From positions 78,171 to 142,170 of the forward strand of contig MNCI01026283.1 in the NCBI GenBank assembly GCA_015680685.1: a stretch of DNA of 64,000 bases, written 5' to 3'. The translations under genes were made by a program, and so were the position numbers. Below the pieces are notes generated by a model. It saw only the letters and a program-made list of their open reading frames with translations, was not told the DNA's origin and made no database searches. The DNA is from Gnetum montanum (Eukaryota; Streptophyta; Gnetopsida; Gnetales; Gnetaceae). Shown here piece after piece: positions 11,718 through 23,154 of the stretch; positions within the stretch are counted from its first letter, which is position 1; every line of letters begins with the position of its first letter.

Positions 11718-12233
11718 TTATGCTAACCATGAACTCCCCAGGATCAATTTAAACTCGAGCATCTCCTTGACCATGATGAACATCACATTTGTGGGGAACT
11801 GATCCCCTACCACAAAGTTTATATGGACCGTGCCCTTCACCATGACCCGCACCCCATTGAACAACCTTAGGCATGGTGTCATTGTGGGTTTGATCTGGTC
11901 GACCAAGCCCAACTTTTCCACAATAGGGAAGGGGATGATGTTCTTGGTAGCCCCATCATCAATGTGTACCCTTCGAATTCGATGTTGGCTGACCCAAATT
12001 GTGATGAATAGGGGTGCTATAATCACTTGGCCCCTTTCGGGATCTTCCCTAATGGTGTCGTCGCAGAAAGTTAGTTGAGATGGTTCTAGCTCTGTAGGCG
12101 TGAAGGGGAGCATGAACAAGTGGATCGCTTCCTCTTCTACTGGCATGTCTTCGTTGACTAGAATCACTGTCAACATGTGGATTAGAGCCTTTCGGTGTGA
12201 GACAGATGTCATAATTAGATCGTACAAGCTCAA
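11718..12233 (-). pseudogene. Element A aspartic protease domain
   Basis: A 171-codon open frame. Its middle carries VHIDDGATKNIIPF, the plant Ty3/gypsy retropepsin active-site block (normally VDGGSSANIL-like, with one catalytic Asp per monomer), and it ends with the LGSSWL block typical of the domain's C-terminus. It would mature the gag-pol polyprotein. It lies downstream of gag in the minus-strand order. Unusually, the RT does not follow: the antisense gene and about 6 kb intervene. The second Asp-Gly pair is DDGA rather than DTGA or DGGS. Confidence 0.85.
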
Positions 12234-13110
12234 TGTAGTGTTTTTTTTAGAGCTTGCTTGACCTGACTGAGGGCATCCAAGAGGTCCTAGCCACCCCCCT
12301 ATTTAATGATTTCCTCCTCTTCTATTCATCCCAGAAGATGAATTTCCTGAGGAGCGGCGATTTTGGGTTTGGGTTCAGACCCTTCTTGGAAGGGCGGCAC
12401 AGATTGTGCGATTATAGCAATGTCCCTCTTCGGTGATGTGGGCATGGACACAGGGGGTGAATACGTAGGCTTGGAAATGCCTAGGATGGTACTTCCTCTC
12501 GATGTCTCACCTACAAAATGCACTTCCTATTTTTTAGGACGAGGGTTGTCGAATGAGTCGACCCCATGATGATGAAAGGGGCTAATGGTGTTAATGGGCA
12601 AGGTGATGTGGTTTTGCTAATAGGTGGCATGGAGGTGGATGCCTGGGGAGGGACTCTCAGGACAAACGGCTATTGCAATTTTTAGTCAGCCACTGGTGGT
12701 GTTGGTGCACTATACTAAGGCACACGAATGACAAATAGCTACTCGGGTGGTGTAGGATCACTGCCAACACCAATGGTGTTGATAAAATAACCAGCATTGT
12801 TGGTGTTGAGGGGGTCTATGTAGACATGCAGAGATTGATTCTTAGGGCGTACTGGGTTGCTTTCATCCAACATTAGTTTCCCTTGATCAATCATCCTTTG
12901 GATGTCATCCTTCAATGCTAGACAGTAATCCGTGTTGTGACGACATTATTGGTGGTAGTCACAAAACCTATCTAACCTGAAACCCCTAGGAACTAGGGGC
13001 TCATTAGGCAGCCCCAAAGAGGGGTTCCTAAGGAGCTCACAGTAGTGTTGATGTCTCATGATTCCTTCTTCTGACATTTTCTTGTGTTGGATGTGCCCCA
13101 CTGCCAATAG

Positions 13111-14043
13111 CTACTTCAGAAGTTTTGAAGGCTTGAGAGGTAGTGGGGTATACTTTGAGTGATATTTACACTCAAAGTTTAGTTTGGGTTGTGTAGATGT
13201 CTCAGGTGCGGGTACTAGAGGTTGTGATGCATTGCCTTGCTTGGGCACGAGGTTAGTTACGGGTGCGGCCAGATTTTTATTTTTCTTGTTACCATTGTTA
13301 CTAGGTTTGGGCTTGGCCTTGGTCGCCACAGTGGCCTCTGTGGTTGTTAGGGCCTTACCCTTATCCTTCTTTTTGAAGGTGTTTTTGTAGGAAATGTAGG
13401 TTGGATCTTTGCTCACCTTAGCTACATCCTGTATACTCTTGGTTTGGATGAAGGCCTGACTAAGAGTGCGAGGAGCGAGGTAATACAATTTAGACTTGAT
13501 GAAGTCATTCACTGCACCCTTAAAGACAGCCAACAAGTGGGCCTCCGCGATGGGCTTGCAGATTTTGTTAAGGGTTGCGCTCCAACACTAGATGAACTTC
13601 TGGACTGATTCTAGAGGATCTTGCTTCATGCTCATCAACTGATCCAGAGTGGTTTTTGCCTTCAAGTTATACTTGAAGCACATCATGAATTGGGTCAAAA
13701 GCTCCACTAGAGTTAAAATAGATGAGCATGGTAGCGCATGGTACCAATCCAAGGCTTTCCCTGCCAGAGACATGGCAAAGACACATGCAATCGTGTGCGA
13801 CCATTGTTGCAACAGAAGGGATTCAGACCTAAAGGTAACAAGATGTGCATTGGGGTCTTCCTCCCCATTGTACTTCAGGAAGTGGGGGAGGGACATCCCT
13901 GGGGGTAATGTCAGTGTAGGGATTGCATGGCTGATAAGGTCATCTTGGTAAAAGTCCATGACTTGTACCATGTCAGACCCGAAAGCCTTGAGGCATTTTA
14001 TTTCCTCGGTAAATGTTTGGATAAGTTGGAACACTTGATCCAA
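13111..14043 (-). pseudogene. Element A gag (capsid region), decayed
   Basis: Two overlapping frames (13,588-14,043 and 13,111-13,536) give a Retrotrans_gag-type capsid. The visible blocks are FYQDDL, then KYNGEEDPNAHLVTF, MSLAGKALDWYHALP and DPLESVQKFI, followed by a basic Lys/Asn-rich stretch. The KYNG..DP..H and A..WY..L pattern is characteristic of gag from plant Ty3/gypsy elements. A stop or shift near 13,540-13,590 separates the halves. The same gag family is present in element C at 29,640-30,180. The region 12,240-13,110 continues in broken frames and carries the spacer to the protease. Confidence 0.87.
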
Positions 14044-15235
14044 ATCCTACGATGTTGTGGATGGTTGGGGAACTACTGAGGTAGCTCCCATCTGTGGAAT
14101 GGCAAGGGTAGCGGCGTGACCCATTTGTGGTACCGTCAGGGCAACCCCCATGAACGATGCTGCTTACGCTGTTCACCACCTGATAGGTGGTGCTGTTGGA
14201 GTAGCAATCGCTAGTTGGGCTATCGGATAGACCTCTTATGTCACTGGTGGAATAGACCATAGCCCCGTGTTGGGTTGTACTATTTGTAGGGTTTGGTAGG
14301 TCTATGGTTGAACATAACGAGACATCTACAACAGTTATGGAATAGGCGAAGAAGTGAATGGGATCCATCATGTGGATGGGCCTGGGCCCGCCGCGGTGGG
14401 TGGGATTGACATAAACGTAGAAATGGAAACAGAAGTTGCGTACGATTGTAAAGTAGGTATAATATGAACATGCGGCAGGGTAGCCGTGATTGGTGTGTGA
14501 TGTGCTATAGGAATGGACTGGTGAGCGATTTGTCGTTGTAGATCATAGCTCACCACTGGGTTACAAGTAGTAGTAACTACTTGTGAGAGTATTCCAACTT
14601 GTAGATCCCTCGTAAGAGTAGCAGTAGTATACTCTTAATTATTGGTGTAGTTGTAGGTTGTGGAAGCGTAGGTGTAATCACAAAGGAAGTGGTGATAGAC
14701 AACGGGTTGGCCCAGAAAGACAAGGGAGAAGGGACCGTGACGGGGTTGGTCTGACCTCCCTCGTCAGATTGAGAATCGAGCTCCTCTTGTCCATCCTGGA
14801 AGGTCTCTTCATGGTTAGACGTTGTATCCTACTACTCCCTAAGTCTAGCCAACTAGATTAGCTAATTTAGAAGCCATTGATTTGTCTGTGTCAGAGGTAT
14901 GGAAGCATCAAGAGTGGGAACAAACTCCTTCCTATCGCAGTAAGCGAACTCAAAGCTACGTTTTTCTTCGAATTCGTGCACATCCAAAGGCAAGTTTACC
15001 TGAACCTTTACACAGAGGAAGTTATAGCGCTCGTGTTACTGGGCCAAGCTCTTAGGTCCCTGATTTTGGATCTTGAGGGATCGACTTGTTTCCAGCTTCG
15101 GGTTGAGCAATTGTTTGACACCTATAATGCCTTGAACCATGATGGGAACTTCAACGTTGAAGGTGTTAGCAGCGGTAGTTGTGGAAGTCATTGTTACTAA
15201 GCTAAACAGTTTTGCAAACGCAAAAAGTAAGGAAA
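14044..15235 (-). other. Element A gag N-terminus and leader
   Basis: Proline/serine/threonine-rich broken frames (14,044-14,560) precede the capsid. Such low-complexity N-termini are common in these gags. From 14,560 to 15,235 I see only leader sequence with no supportable ORF. Confidence 0.5.
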
Positions 15236-15570
15236 TCAGAGAATAATCAAATAGGCTTTATGACTTGCCAGATTCCAAAGGAATCGTCAGGGCGACCGAT
15301 CTATATCACGCAATGTGTAAACAACCGCAAAAGGATTTCATGTTTATGCTAGTGCACGATAGGGTACAAAATGTGTGCAAGACTACCGTAAAGCAAAAAA
15401 GCAAACAAGTCAACTAGCGATCAGAGGCTTTATATCCTATAGGGTCCCGGAGGAACCGTCGAGGCAACCGATCTGCACCGCACGATGCGTAAATAACCGC
15501 AAATGGGTGTCAAATTTACGCTAATGCCTATCAGGGTGCAGAATTGTTACACGACTACTATAAAACATAG
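15236..15570 (-). repeat. Tandem duplication (about 167 bp x 2) in element A leader
   Basis: Two degenerate copies (about 15,236-15,402 and 15,403-15,570) share the sequence GAGGCAACCGATCTGCACCGC-type, TGCGTAAATAACCGCAAA-type and GCTAATGC..ATCAGGGT blocks. They lie directly next to the primer-binding site, where packaging and dimerisation signals of LTR elements usually sit. Confidence 0.7.
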
Positions 15571-15585
15571 AAAGGACACTAACAT

Positions 15586-15603
15586 GCCCTCCTTCTAGCA
15601 TCA
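15586..15603 (-). other. Element A primer-binding site, decayed
   Basis: On the minus strand the bases just inside the 5' LTR read TGATGCTAGAAGGAGGGC. This matches the site in element C, TGGCGCTAAAAGGAGGG, apart from transitions. It supports the placement of the LTR end at 15,610. Confidence 0.7.
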
Positions 15604-15609
15604 AAAAAT

Positions 15610-17396
15610 TATTGCAACTGAAAACATCGATGGCTGGAAAACACTAAGAGGTCGTCAGTCGCTGACAATCTTAACCCCGTATCCGCATGAGGGCCGTACT
15701 AGATAAAATGGAAATGGGGTGCTCTGAATGGTCTGGTCAATCAAACAGGGACTTAGTTGGTGTTAATATAACCTTTCATAAATGAATAATTTGAAAACGA
15801 GACCTCTAGCATAAAATGATAACTTTAAATGCAAGAGGGACAGAAAACAATGTAAAAATGCAATGATGAGCAAGAGAAAAAAGTAAAATGCAGTTAGGAA
15901 AATGCACCACTTTAAGATTATGACTTCACTCCGTCAAGGTGGATATAATTGGTTGCACGATGCTGGGAGGTGCAGAGATCCCAAAGGTAACCAAGACATC
16001 CAAAGAAAGACAATTGTATGCTTGAACGCAAACTCAGGAGTCAACAATGCAAAATGCTTATGATGATAGCAGGAAAGGCAGAGCCAAATGCCAAACAAGA
16101 ATGCCAACTGTTTGCAATGTCAAACAAGATGTTTACAATGCTCAGGAATATAATGCCAACTTTTGCCTGCTAGCCAACCAATTCACCAACCAGCAGACTT
16201 GTCACCCACTTGCTTGCTTGCTTTCCACTTGCTCGCTTGCTTTCCACTTGCTACTCTTGGGCATTGCTCATTGGGGTATTTATAGGGCCGAGGGCGCATG
16301 AAAGGTGTTGTTTGGATGTCGCATGTCTTGAGCCCGTGTTGACTTGTTTGTGCTACATGGACGTGCATGATCGTTGGAAATGCATGACTGTTGTAATTAC
16401 GAGCCTACCATGCCATAATTGCAAGCATTCTATGCTGTAATTCTGCCATTAGAGTTTGGAGATGTGTGCCAACGATGCAATTAGGTAGAGTGCATTGATG
16501 TGGCGTAACTGCTTGCTATGCTGCACTATGCTTTGTAGCATAGCATGTTGGCGTAGCATGACATCTTGTGACGCTATGCTACACCATGCAACATAGCATA
16601 GCGTAGCCACTAGTTCAATGCAAAAACTTGTGTTTGTGTCTTGTTTCATGTGCTAGAAGCCTTTGAAGTGCATTGATTGTTTGCTTGCTGCATATTCGCT
16701 ATGCTACGCAGAGTAGCATAGCGTAGCAGCTAGCCTTAGTCGCAAAAACGTCGCCAATCTACACATTTTTCCTTTTGCACTGTGAAACTTGCAAACTTGC
16801 TGATCCCATCTTTTGAGATGCCTTTCGTTGCTCCAGTAGAGTTGCTACGCTGTGCTACGCTACATAACATAACGTAGCGTGGAAACCGACATGGCCTTCT
16901 TTTTGCTAAGTTTGCTATTTTTTTGTGAAGGAGCCATTGTTGAAGAGCTTGGAGTTGAGCAAAGCAACTATTTTTGAAGGCCAAGGGCACTAACTTAGTG
17001 CAATTTAAAATCACTAAGTAAGCCGAGCCTTCCTGTCTTGCTCTCACTACGCTATGGTGCACTGCGTAGCGTAGCATAGCGTAGCACCCTATCTTGCAAC
17101 AATTTGCAATTGACTGTTTCAACAACTATCTCCTGAAGCCTGCTACACTGTATAACATCATGTAGCATAGCAAACTCCTTAACTTAAAAAACTTGCAAAA
17201 CTATTTTGAGCACCACCGACAACTCTTCGCATTCCTTCTTTGTAGGATGTCAGCTGGACGAATTACCTAGCTAGAAAATTTGCCAAACTACACAGCCTAA
17301 GACCTAGAACATCCATCTCCTGATGAACTGCTATGATGCTGCCCAAATTGTGACGGCCTGGTGAAGCAAGGATGCCCTGAAATTTGGGGTCTTTCA
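15610..17396 (-). repeat. Element A 5' LTR, full length (1,787 bp)
   Basis: In sense (minus) orientation it starts TGAAAGACCCCAAATTTC and ends TTGCAATA (TTGCAACA in the other LTR), i.e. TG...CA with one change. A TATA box TATAAATACC lies near 16,275 on the minus strand. U3 contains at least five inverted-repeat blocks built from GCTATGCTACGC (about 16,510-16,610, 16,692-16,730, 16,838-16,880, 17,048-17,090 and 17,140-17,170). An open stretch at 16,736-17,125 is an LTR reading frame without recognisable features and is not called as a gene. Confidence 0.85.
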
Positions 17397-17401
17397 GGAA
17401 T

Positions 17402-17564
17402 ATTATAGTCTTGTAGGAGAGACATGGTTGTAAGTTTATATGTGATTTAATTACAATTCTTATTATTATTTTTCTAAAAGATATATTGTTAAGGCTTTGT
17501 TATAATGATCTTGTATGATGTAACTAATCTAAATAACTAGCACCATCCCCGACAAAGGTGCCAA
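17402..17564 (-). mobile_element. Element F leader and primer-binding site
   Basis: Homologous to 53,220-53,382 of element B. The sequence adjoining the LTR (17,541-17,564) reads TTGGCACCTTTGTCGGGGA on the minus strand, a mutated form of the TTGGCGCCGTTGCCGGGGA site in element B. That site is of the kind used by many plant gypsy elements such as Athila. Confidence 0.8.
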
Positions 17565-18440
17565 TGATGAGTGGCGAGGTACCCCTACACTCAACCATAT
17601 AAGTACGAGCATTCACGCACGATCCAGTCGAACTCCATGGACAGGCTAGTTGTGGTATCTAGATAGTTACACGTTGATCGCAGTTCATTGTCTTTCCACC
17701 TGGACTAGTATTTGCTTTGTCACGTATGGTTTAGTTCAAAGTGAGGCATATGATATGATCTTAAACTAATGCTACTCCTAGAGACAATGGAAAATAATCT
17801 TGATTAAACTAATGAGTAATAGGAAATGAGCCTAAGCTAGCCTAAGTGTAATGAGCATCCGTTCCTTAATCATCCATACACATCTTGGACCTCATGCACG
17901 ACTACTGCTGGGATTACCAAGCGTAGATCCTAGGTACACTACTGGGTTACCAAGTAGTCACACTTAAATGCTCGTGATTAAGTTGTACTCATTCCGCATT
18001 TAGCAATAGGAATAGTAAATGATGATAAAGAAATATTAACTAAGAAAATAGTAAATAACAATAACAATTAAAAATAATAATTAAACAATTAAATCTAAGT
18101 GAATGCTATAATGATGAAGTAATCTCGATCTTTATTTTTGATCATGTGCGTGTCTAAGTACGTCACACTCGAATAAAGATGCCATACAATTACAAGCATC
18201 ACACTGCAGGCATGCACTGGGAAAATAATCTAACTCCTACGAAAAAAGTGCAAGGGCTTCGCTACAACTACTTGAAGCCACCTAAATGAGGTAGAAGGCC
18301 CTCTTATTTATAGGCTGAGATAGGCGGCTGCATAAATGGGGCCACGTCGATGCAGGAAGGCTACGTCGACGGGCACACGTCAACACGGCCGCGTATACGT
18401 GGCCTAGTCGATGCATCGACTATATAGTGCTTCATCATCA
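17565..18440 (-). repeat. Element F 5' LTR (876 bp)
   Basis: Plus-strand ends are TGATGAGTGGCGAGG and TTCATCATCA. It has the same architecture as the other B-family LTRs, including CTCTTATTTATAGG (TATA on the minus strand, near 18,300), and then a cluster of palindromic words. Here these are built on CGTCGACG and CGTATACG rather than on CGATATCG. The partner LTR is outside the window. Confidence 0.82.
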
Positions 18441-20138
18441 AGTAACATTGGAAACTAGATAAGGTACCACAATCATGGTGCTACAACATGAGGATGTGAC
18501 AGGGGTAGCAAAAGTCATCACAGATCATATCAACGAAGCATTCAACATGTCTGTTGTGCCCCCAAAAGATCTGATAGGAGCCAGAGATGCACATATATTG
18601 GTCAAGACTTCAACAACTCCTGTGGTGCATGAGGATGTGCTTGATTAATTGCTATAGATGGCCCAAGTCATGACTACCTTGTTTGACATCCCCAGTGATA
18701 TCACTGCAACTCAATTAGACCTCATCACCACAAAAGATAAGTTGGTAATGGTAGAAGTCAAGGTAGAGCATGTGAAAGAAGAAATACAGAGATTACGAGA
18801 AGAGCTAGCTACCTTGTGAGTTGAACGACAGGATCCTACTCATTTTGTTATGCCAGACCAACTCGAATAATTTAGGATGGAGTAGCTAACCAAGCCAACA
18901 AAGGAGAGAGCATCTGCTGAGAAAGAGAGAGACGATGGTTTGGAATGCCTTTGCTACTATTGCACAATCTCATGCATACAAAAAGGCATTAACCACTATA
19001 CAAGAAGAGAATAAGTAGCTCACCGTAGAAAATTTCAGGTTGACCATAGTGAAAAAAAAAGAACATTTTAAAAGAAAGCATCCACCAGTTAAGAGAAAAA
19101 ATATTGAGGATCAACCAAGACATGAATAGATTGGCTAGAGGGAATAGAATCCTCTCAATGGAGGAGGTTCGCACTATTTTCTAGAAGTCAGCAATTCAAA
19201 TTAACACATAGAAAAATGAGGTCAAAAAGCATGAGAAATTGAAGGAGCACTTCCTTGACCAAGTTGGCATGTACAAGTATATTAATGAAAAAGAAATCTA
19301 GATGTCCAAAGCCCACATCAGCTCCTTGTTAACTCAAAATCCTAAGTGGTAGCCCATCTTGGATAGCTATGCTTGGTCCATCAATAGAAGTCAAGAACAA
19401 GGACCTACAGATAGAAGATTTGAAAGAGTACATGACATTAGCTAACCTTAGATATGTCAACCTTTCCATGTTAATAGTAGGTCATCCTCAAAATGAGCTA
19501 GAAAAACAAGTGACAACCACGTATGCATTATATGAGAAAGAGTTTGTAGATTGAAAGGATGGTTTGTAGAAACTGCTAGTGGCAAACTTAGAATTACAGG
19601 TGGTTAAAGCTAGTTATCAAGGATAGAAGGACATAACCTCAAAACTAGCCTAAAGATTGATTGATTATCATGAACTCATACATAAAGCTAGAGCCTTCAA
19701 GGAAGAATGATGGTAGTTCATGGCTTGGTACGTAAAGGCAAATCAGATGTTCCTACAACTGCCATGTCCTTGGGACATACCAGCACTAGTAGACATTGGC
19801 ATAGTAGCTTGAATGATGCATGACCCAAAGACGAAGGAGGAGAAGTTGCAAGCATTGCTCAATCACTATAAATTTCAATGGATTAGTGACAAAGGGAAGC
19901 AACTGATGGAAGAGCCACCACCTCTAGGCACCACATGAGCTTCCTAGTTTTTTTTTTAATTTTTTTTTGTAATAATGTGTCTCATTTTTATATTGTTCCA
20001 CTATGGCATGCAAAGAGTCAATTGTTTTGTTCTTTATTTAATTTAGTCAATAATCCCATACTTTCCCAAGAGTTTGTAAAGAACTTGTTCCTCATTTTGT
20101 TTAACTTGAGGGCAAGTTTTCATTTAGTTGTGTGGGTA
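18441..20138 (+). pseudogene. Element E downstream ORF, coiled-coil, decayed
   Basis: A plus-strand frame can be followed from about 18,478 with many stops. Predicted residues are Lys/Glu/Leu-rich with heptad-like patterning (for example KVEHVKEEIQRLREELATL near 18,755-18,815), and another open part lies at 19,369-19,554. It sits just before the polypurine-like tract and 3' LTR of element E, the position where Athila-type elements carry an envelope-like ORF. No family is recognisable and the function is unknown. A few words (YKYINE) also occur in the coiled-coil exon of the antisense gene in element A, which may be chance. Confidence 0.5.
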
Positions 20139-20999
20139 TGGTGAGTTATCATTTGTTAGGCCCTAATGTCAGATATCCAACATTGGATCCAAGATGTGAT
20201 GTTCAATATCCGATGTCTTCTGCTATGGTCTGGCCTATAAATATAGCACTTGGGCACTTAGATGAGATAGTATGTAGAATATTTAAAATAGGGAGATACT
20301 TTTAGTTTTTAGTTTCTTCTCTTTAGAGTTTTTTATTCCTAGTGCATGCCCATAGTATGATGTTTGTAATTATATAGCACCTTTGTTCGAGTGTTATGTA
20401 CTTGGACACATTACATAACCAGAAATAAAGATCAAGATTACTTTCATCATTGCAGCATCCACTTAGATTATTATTGCCTTTAGTTGTTAATTATTTACTA
20501 TTTTCTTTAGTTAAATGTTTCCATTTATTGCTATTTACTATTCCTATTATTAAAAGGAATGTGTACACATTAATCAAAAGCATTTAAGTGTAGATACTTG
20601 GTAATCCAAAAGTGTCTTGTTTGGCCTAATCAGTGACATATGCTTGGCAATCCCAAATGTAGTCTCATGAAGTCCAAGACATGTACGGATGATTAAGGAT
20701 GGATGCTCATTGCACATAGGCTAGTTTAGATCTTGTTTTCCATAATTCATTAGTTTAATTAATTTATCTATTTACCATCATCAAGAGTAGCATAGAAATT
20801 AGAAAACATCATATCCATCACTTTGGACTAAACCATACGTGATAAAGCTACCACTAGTCCAAGTGGGAAGACAATGAACTACGATCAGAGCATAATGATC
20901 TAGATGCCACAACTAGTCCCATCCATAAAATTCAACTAGATCATGTGTGAACACTTGTGATTCATATGGTTGGGCATAGGAATACCTCGTCACTCATCA
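20139..20999 (+). repeat. Element E 3' LTR (861 bp)
   Basis: It begins TGGTGAGTTATCATTTG and ends CGTCACTCATCA, the reverse complement of the B-family LTR. It is preceded by CTTGAGGGCAAGTTTTCATTT...GTGTGGGTA, closely matching the region before the 3' LTRs of elements B and G, so this is a 3' LTR on the plus strand. TATA-like CCTATAAATATAGC is at about 20,233. The 5' LTR is not in the window on this side of element F. Confidence 0.82.
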
Positions 21000-21830
21000 G
21001 GATGGTTGGGAACATCCTCTCCACTAGACTGATGGTGGTATACTTTGCTATGCTTTGGAGGACTCTATGAGACTATGAGATTGTGATTGCGCTACTAATT
21101 GCAAGTGTGTGTGCCAAGAGGACTACAAGGTATCTAAAAATGCAATTTTGGAGACTACACTCTTCACTATCTTGCATGGGGTTGAGCATAGTTACAATTT
21201 TGGACATAAAAGAAGATACAAAAGAGATGAATTTTGCTCACTACACTTGTTGGAGATGAGTTGGAGCTGAGCTGAGTGGTGTTGCCATGCTATGGAGGTT
21301 GCTGGAGGCTATTCTAGCTAACTACACTTAACTATACTCTAAACTAGGGGAGAGCATAGTCCTACACTTAAAACAACTTTGCAGAAGATCAGCCATGTGC
21401 TAACTACACTCTCCATTGGAGGCTGACTATGCTCCCGACAAGGGTGAGTGTAGTCCCAACACTTGTCAAAACTTGTAGAAACTAGCTTTCGATTAACTAC
21501 ACTTGACTATGCTCTTGGTTGGGGGAGAGCATAATCTCAACACTTGGAAAAATCTATGGAAATTGGGCCTTCATGCTAACTACTTTCTCCATGAGAGGCT
21601 GACTACACTCTAGGGTAGTGGAGTGCGTAGTCTCACACTTAGAAAAAATTGCATTTTCTGGCTTCACGATGATACTTAGAAAAAATTGCAAAACTAGCCT
21701 TTGTATTAACTATGCTCTCTACTAGAGGTTGACTATGCTCTCTATTGGAGGCTAACTATGCTCTCAACTGAGGTCGAATGTAGTCTCAACATTTAGCCAA
21801 ATTTGTAATCAAGACGTATAGTCCAAATTT
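21000..21830. repeat. Degenerate tandem repeats built on TAACTACACT/GACTATGCTC
   Basis: Between about 21,290 and 21,830 a unit of roughly 90-130 bp recurs about six times. Each contains TAACTACACT or TAACTATGCT, then GGCTGACTATGCTC, then GAGTGTAGTC..CAACACTT, then a short A-rich linker. Copies differ by many substitutions. No ORF is supported. Confidence 0.65.
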
Positions 21831-23150
21831 GGTGGTGTTTCACACAAGGCAAAGGGCAACAACGGAACATGTGGTGTGGTAGAGTGACGCATGACAGTTG
21901 TGCAACAAGCGGTGTGTAGTAGCAGAGAACAATGGGGTAAAGCAGGTAGTAGAGAGCGAAAAGGTTGAGCAAGTAGCTAGAATAGGGACAGTGTAGAGGT
22001 GGTAGGCATGCTAGAGAGTCCTGGCAAATGTGGGCGATGGTGGCTATGGAGCAGCAAAAGAGTGGCCCAACAAGCCCTTAATTATCATTGGCTACAACTA
22101 GGAGTAGGGACCAACTATAGCTAGCAGCATGGCCAATTACAACTAATAGTAGGGCTAGTTGTAGCTACCAGGAAGGTTGGTTGTGGCTTTGCAAGTTTTT
22201 TAATTTTTAATTTTTTTAATTATTATTATTTTTTAAGTTTTTAAATATTTTAAAATTTTTTTAAAAGTAAAACTAAGTTGGGGCTTAGGGTCGAACCCAT
22301 GACCTCCCACTTAAAAAATTTATTTTTAACTTTTTATTATTATTTTATTTCACCTTGCCTCAACGGTTGATGTGGGGGTTCAGCCGATGACAAAGTAAGG
22401 GTTTAGTATGGGTAAGCGACAATTTCGGGTTGATTTTCAACCCCAAATTTTTTGGCATTTTTAAAAATAATAATAATAATGTAATAATTTAAGAATTTAA
22501 TATTATTTTAATGCACATATAATGAGAAACTTTAAACATCAATTATTTATCAAATTGTAAGTCCAATCGAGACAAAATTTATGTAGTTGGAATCATCTTG
22601 ACACGTACTATGCATTGGACATAGCCTTAGGGTTTAAAAATGAATTTGATTTTTTCAAGAAAAAGACCAACTAGCCTATTTTGTTGAACTAACATTTCTT
22701 GGTTGACATATGGTAACTTGAAATATTCTAAAATAATTAGTAGTAAATTTCACAAAAACAAGATCAATTTAAGTCATGGTTACTAACTTTCTTAAAAGAA
22801 ATTTAATAATGATCCTAATCAATTAATAATTATAGTATTAAGATGGGTAATAGTTACCTTCACGAGTGTATCATTATGTTACCAACATCTCTTGTAATTG
22901 ATAAATCTTGATATGGTGTGATCAAATCTTCATTGGTTAATTATATCCATGAAAGAATTTTGTTGGTTGCTAGGATCTAAATGCCTAATTCATTATTCAT
23001 GAAATCAATGGAAATGTATCTTCTAACTTACATTAAAAAAATATGGTACATCTAGTGATGATCAATGGCTTTTCTTGTGTTGTGGCTTCATAGTTCATCA
23101 TTAGGTTCATGTTGTAGTTAGCCCATGATTTTGAATGGCCCTTGGGTCAT
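21831..23150. other. AT-rich intergenic stretch, no gene seen
   Basis: Long A/T tracts (22,195-22,270, 22,300-22,350, 22,440-22,510) and no reading frame of note. One motif near 22,290 (GGGTTCGACCC on the minus strand) resembles a tRNA B box, but no A box or acceptor structure is apparent. Confidence 0.5.
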
Positions 23151-23154
23151 GGTT

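Larger units (their letters stand above)
1382..17396 (-). mobile_element. Element A: Ty3/gypsy LTR retrotransposon with antisense gene
   Basis: A 16-kb element read on the minus strand, in the order 5' LTR (15,610-17,396), primer-binding site, leader, gag, protease, a region with a plus-strand spliced gene, RT, RNase H, integrase and truncated 3' LTR (1,382-2,592). The flanks are GCAAT (1,377-1,381) and GGAAT (17,397-17,401), a target-site duplication with one mismatch. The rejoined flanks reproduce the undisturbed gag leader seen near 53,205-53,235 in element B, which confirms both ends. Protease and polymerase motifs are of the Ty3/gypsy kind. The large LTRs, long leader and additional antisense gene recall the plant Tat lineage (Ogre, Retand, Grande), but the lineage assignment is inference. 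All coding parts carry stops, so the element is dead. Confidence 0.88.

Noticed and set aside
16736-17125. 129-codon open frame on the minus strand in the element A LTR
   Set aside because: It lies wholly in the LTR, contains the hairpin words and LTR-wide repeats, and has no conserved motif; LTRs often have chance open frames.
22285-22305. tRNA B-box-like GGGTTCGACCC on the minus strand
   Set aside because: No A box at the right spacing and no acceptor stem; a SINE or tRNA cannot be supported.
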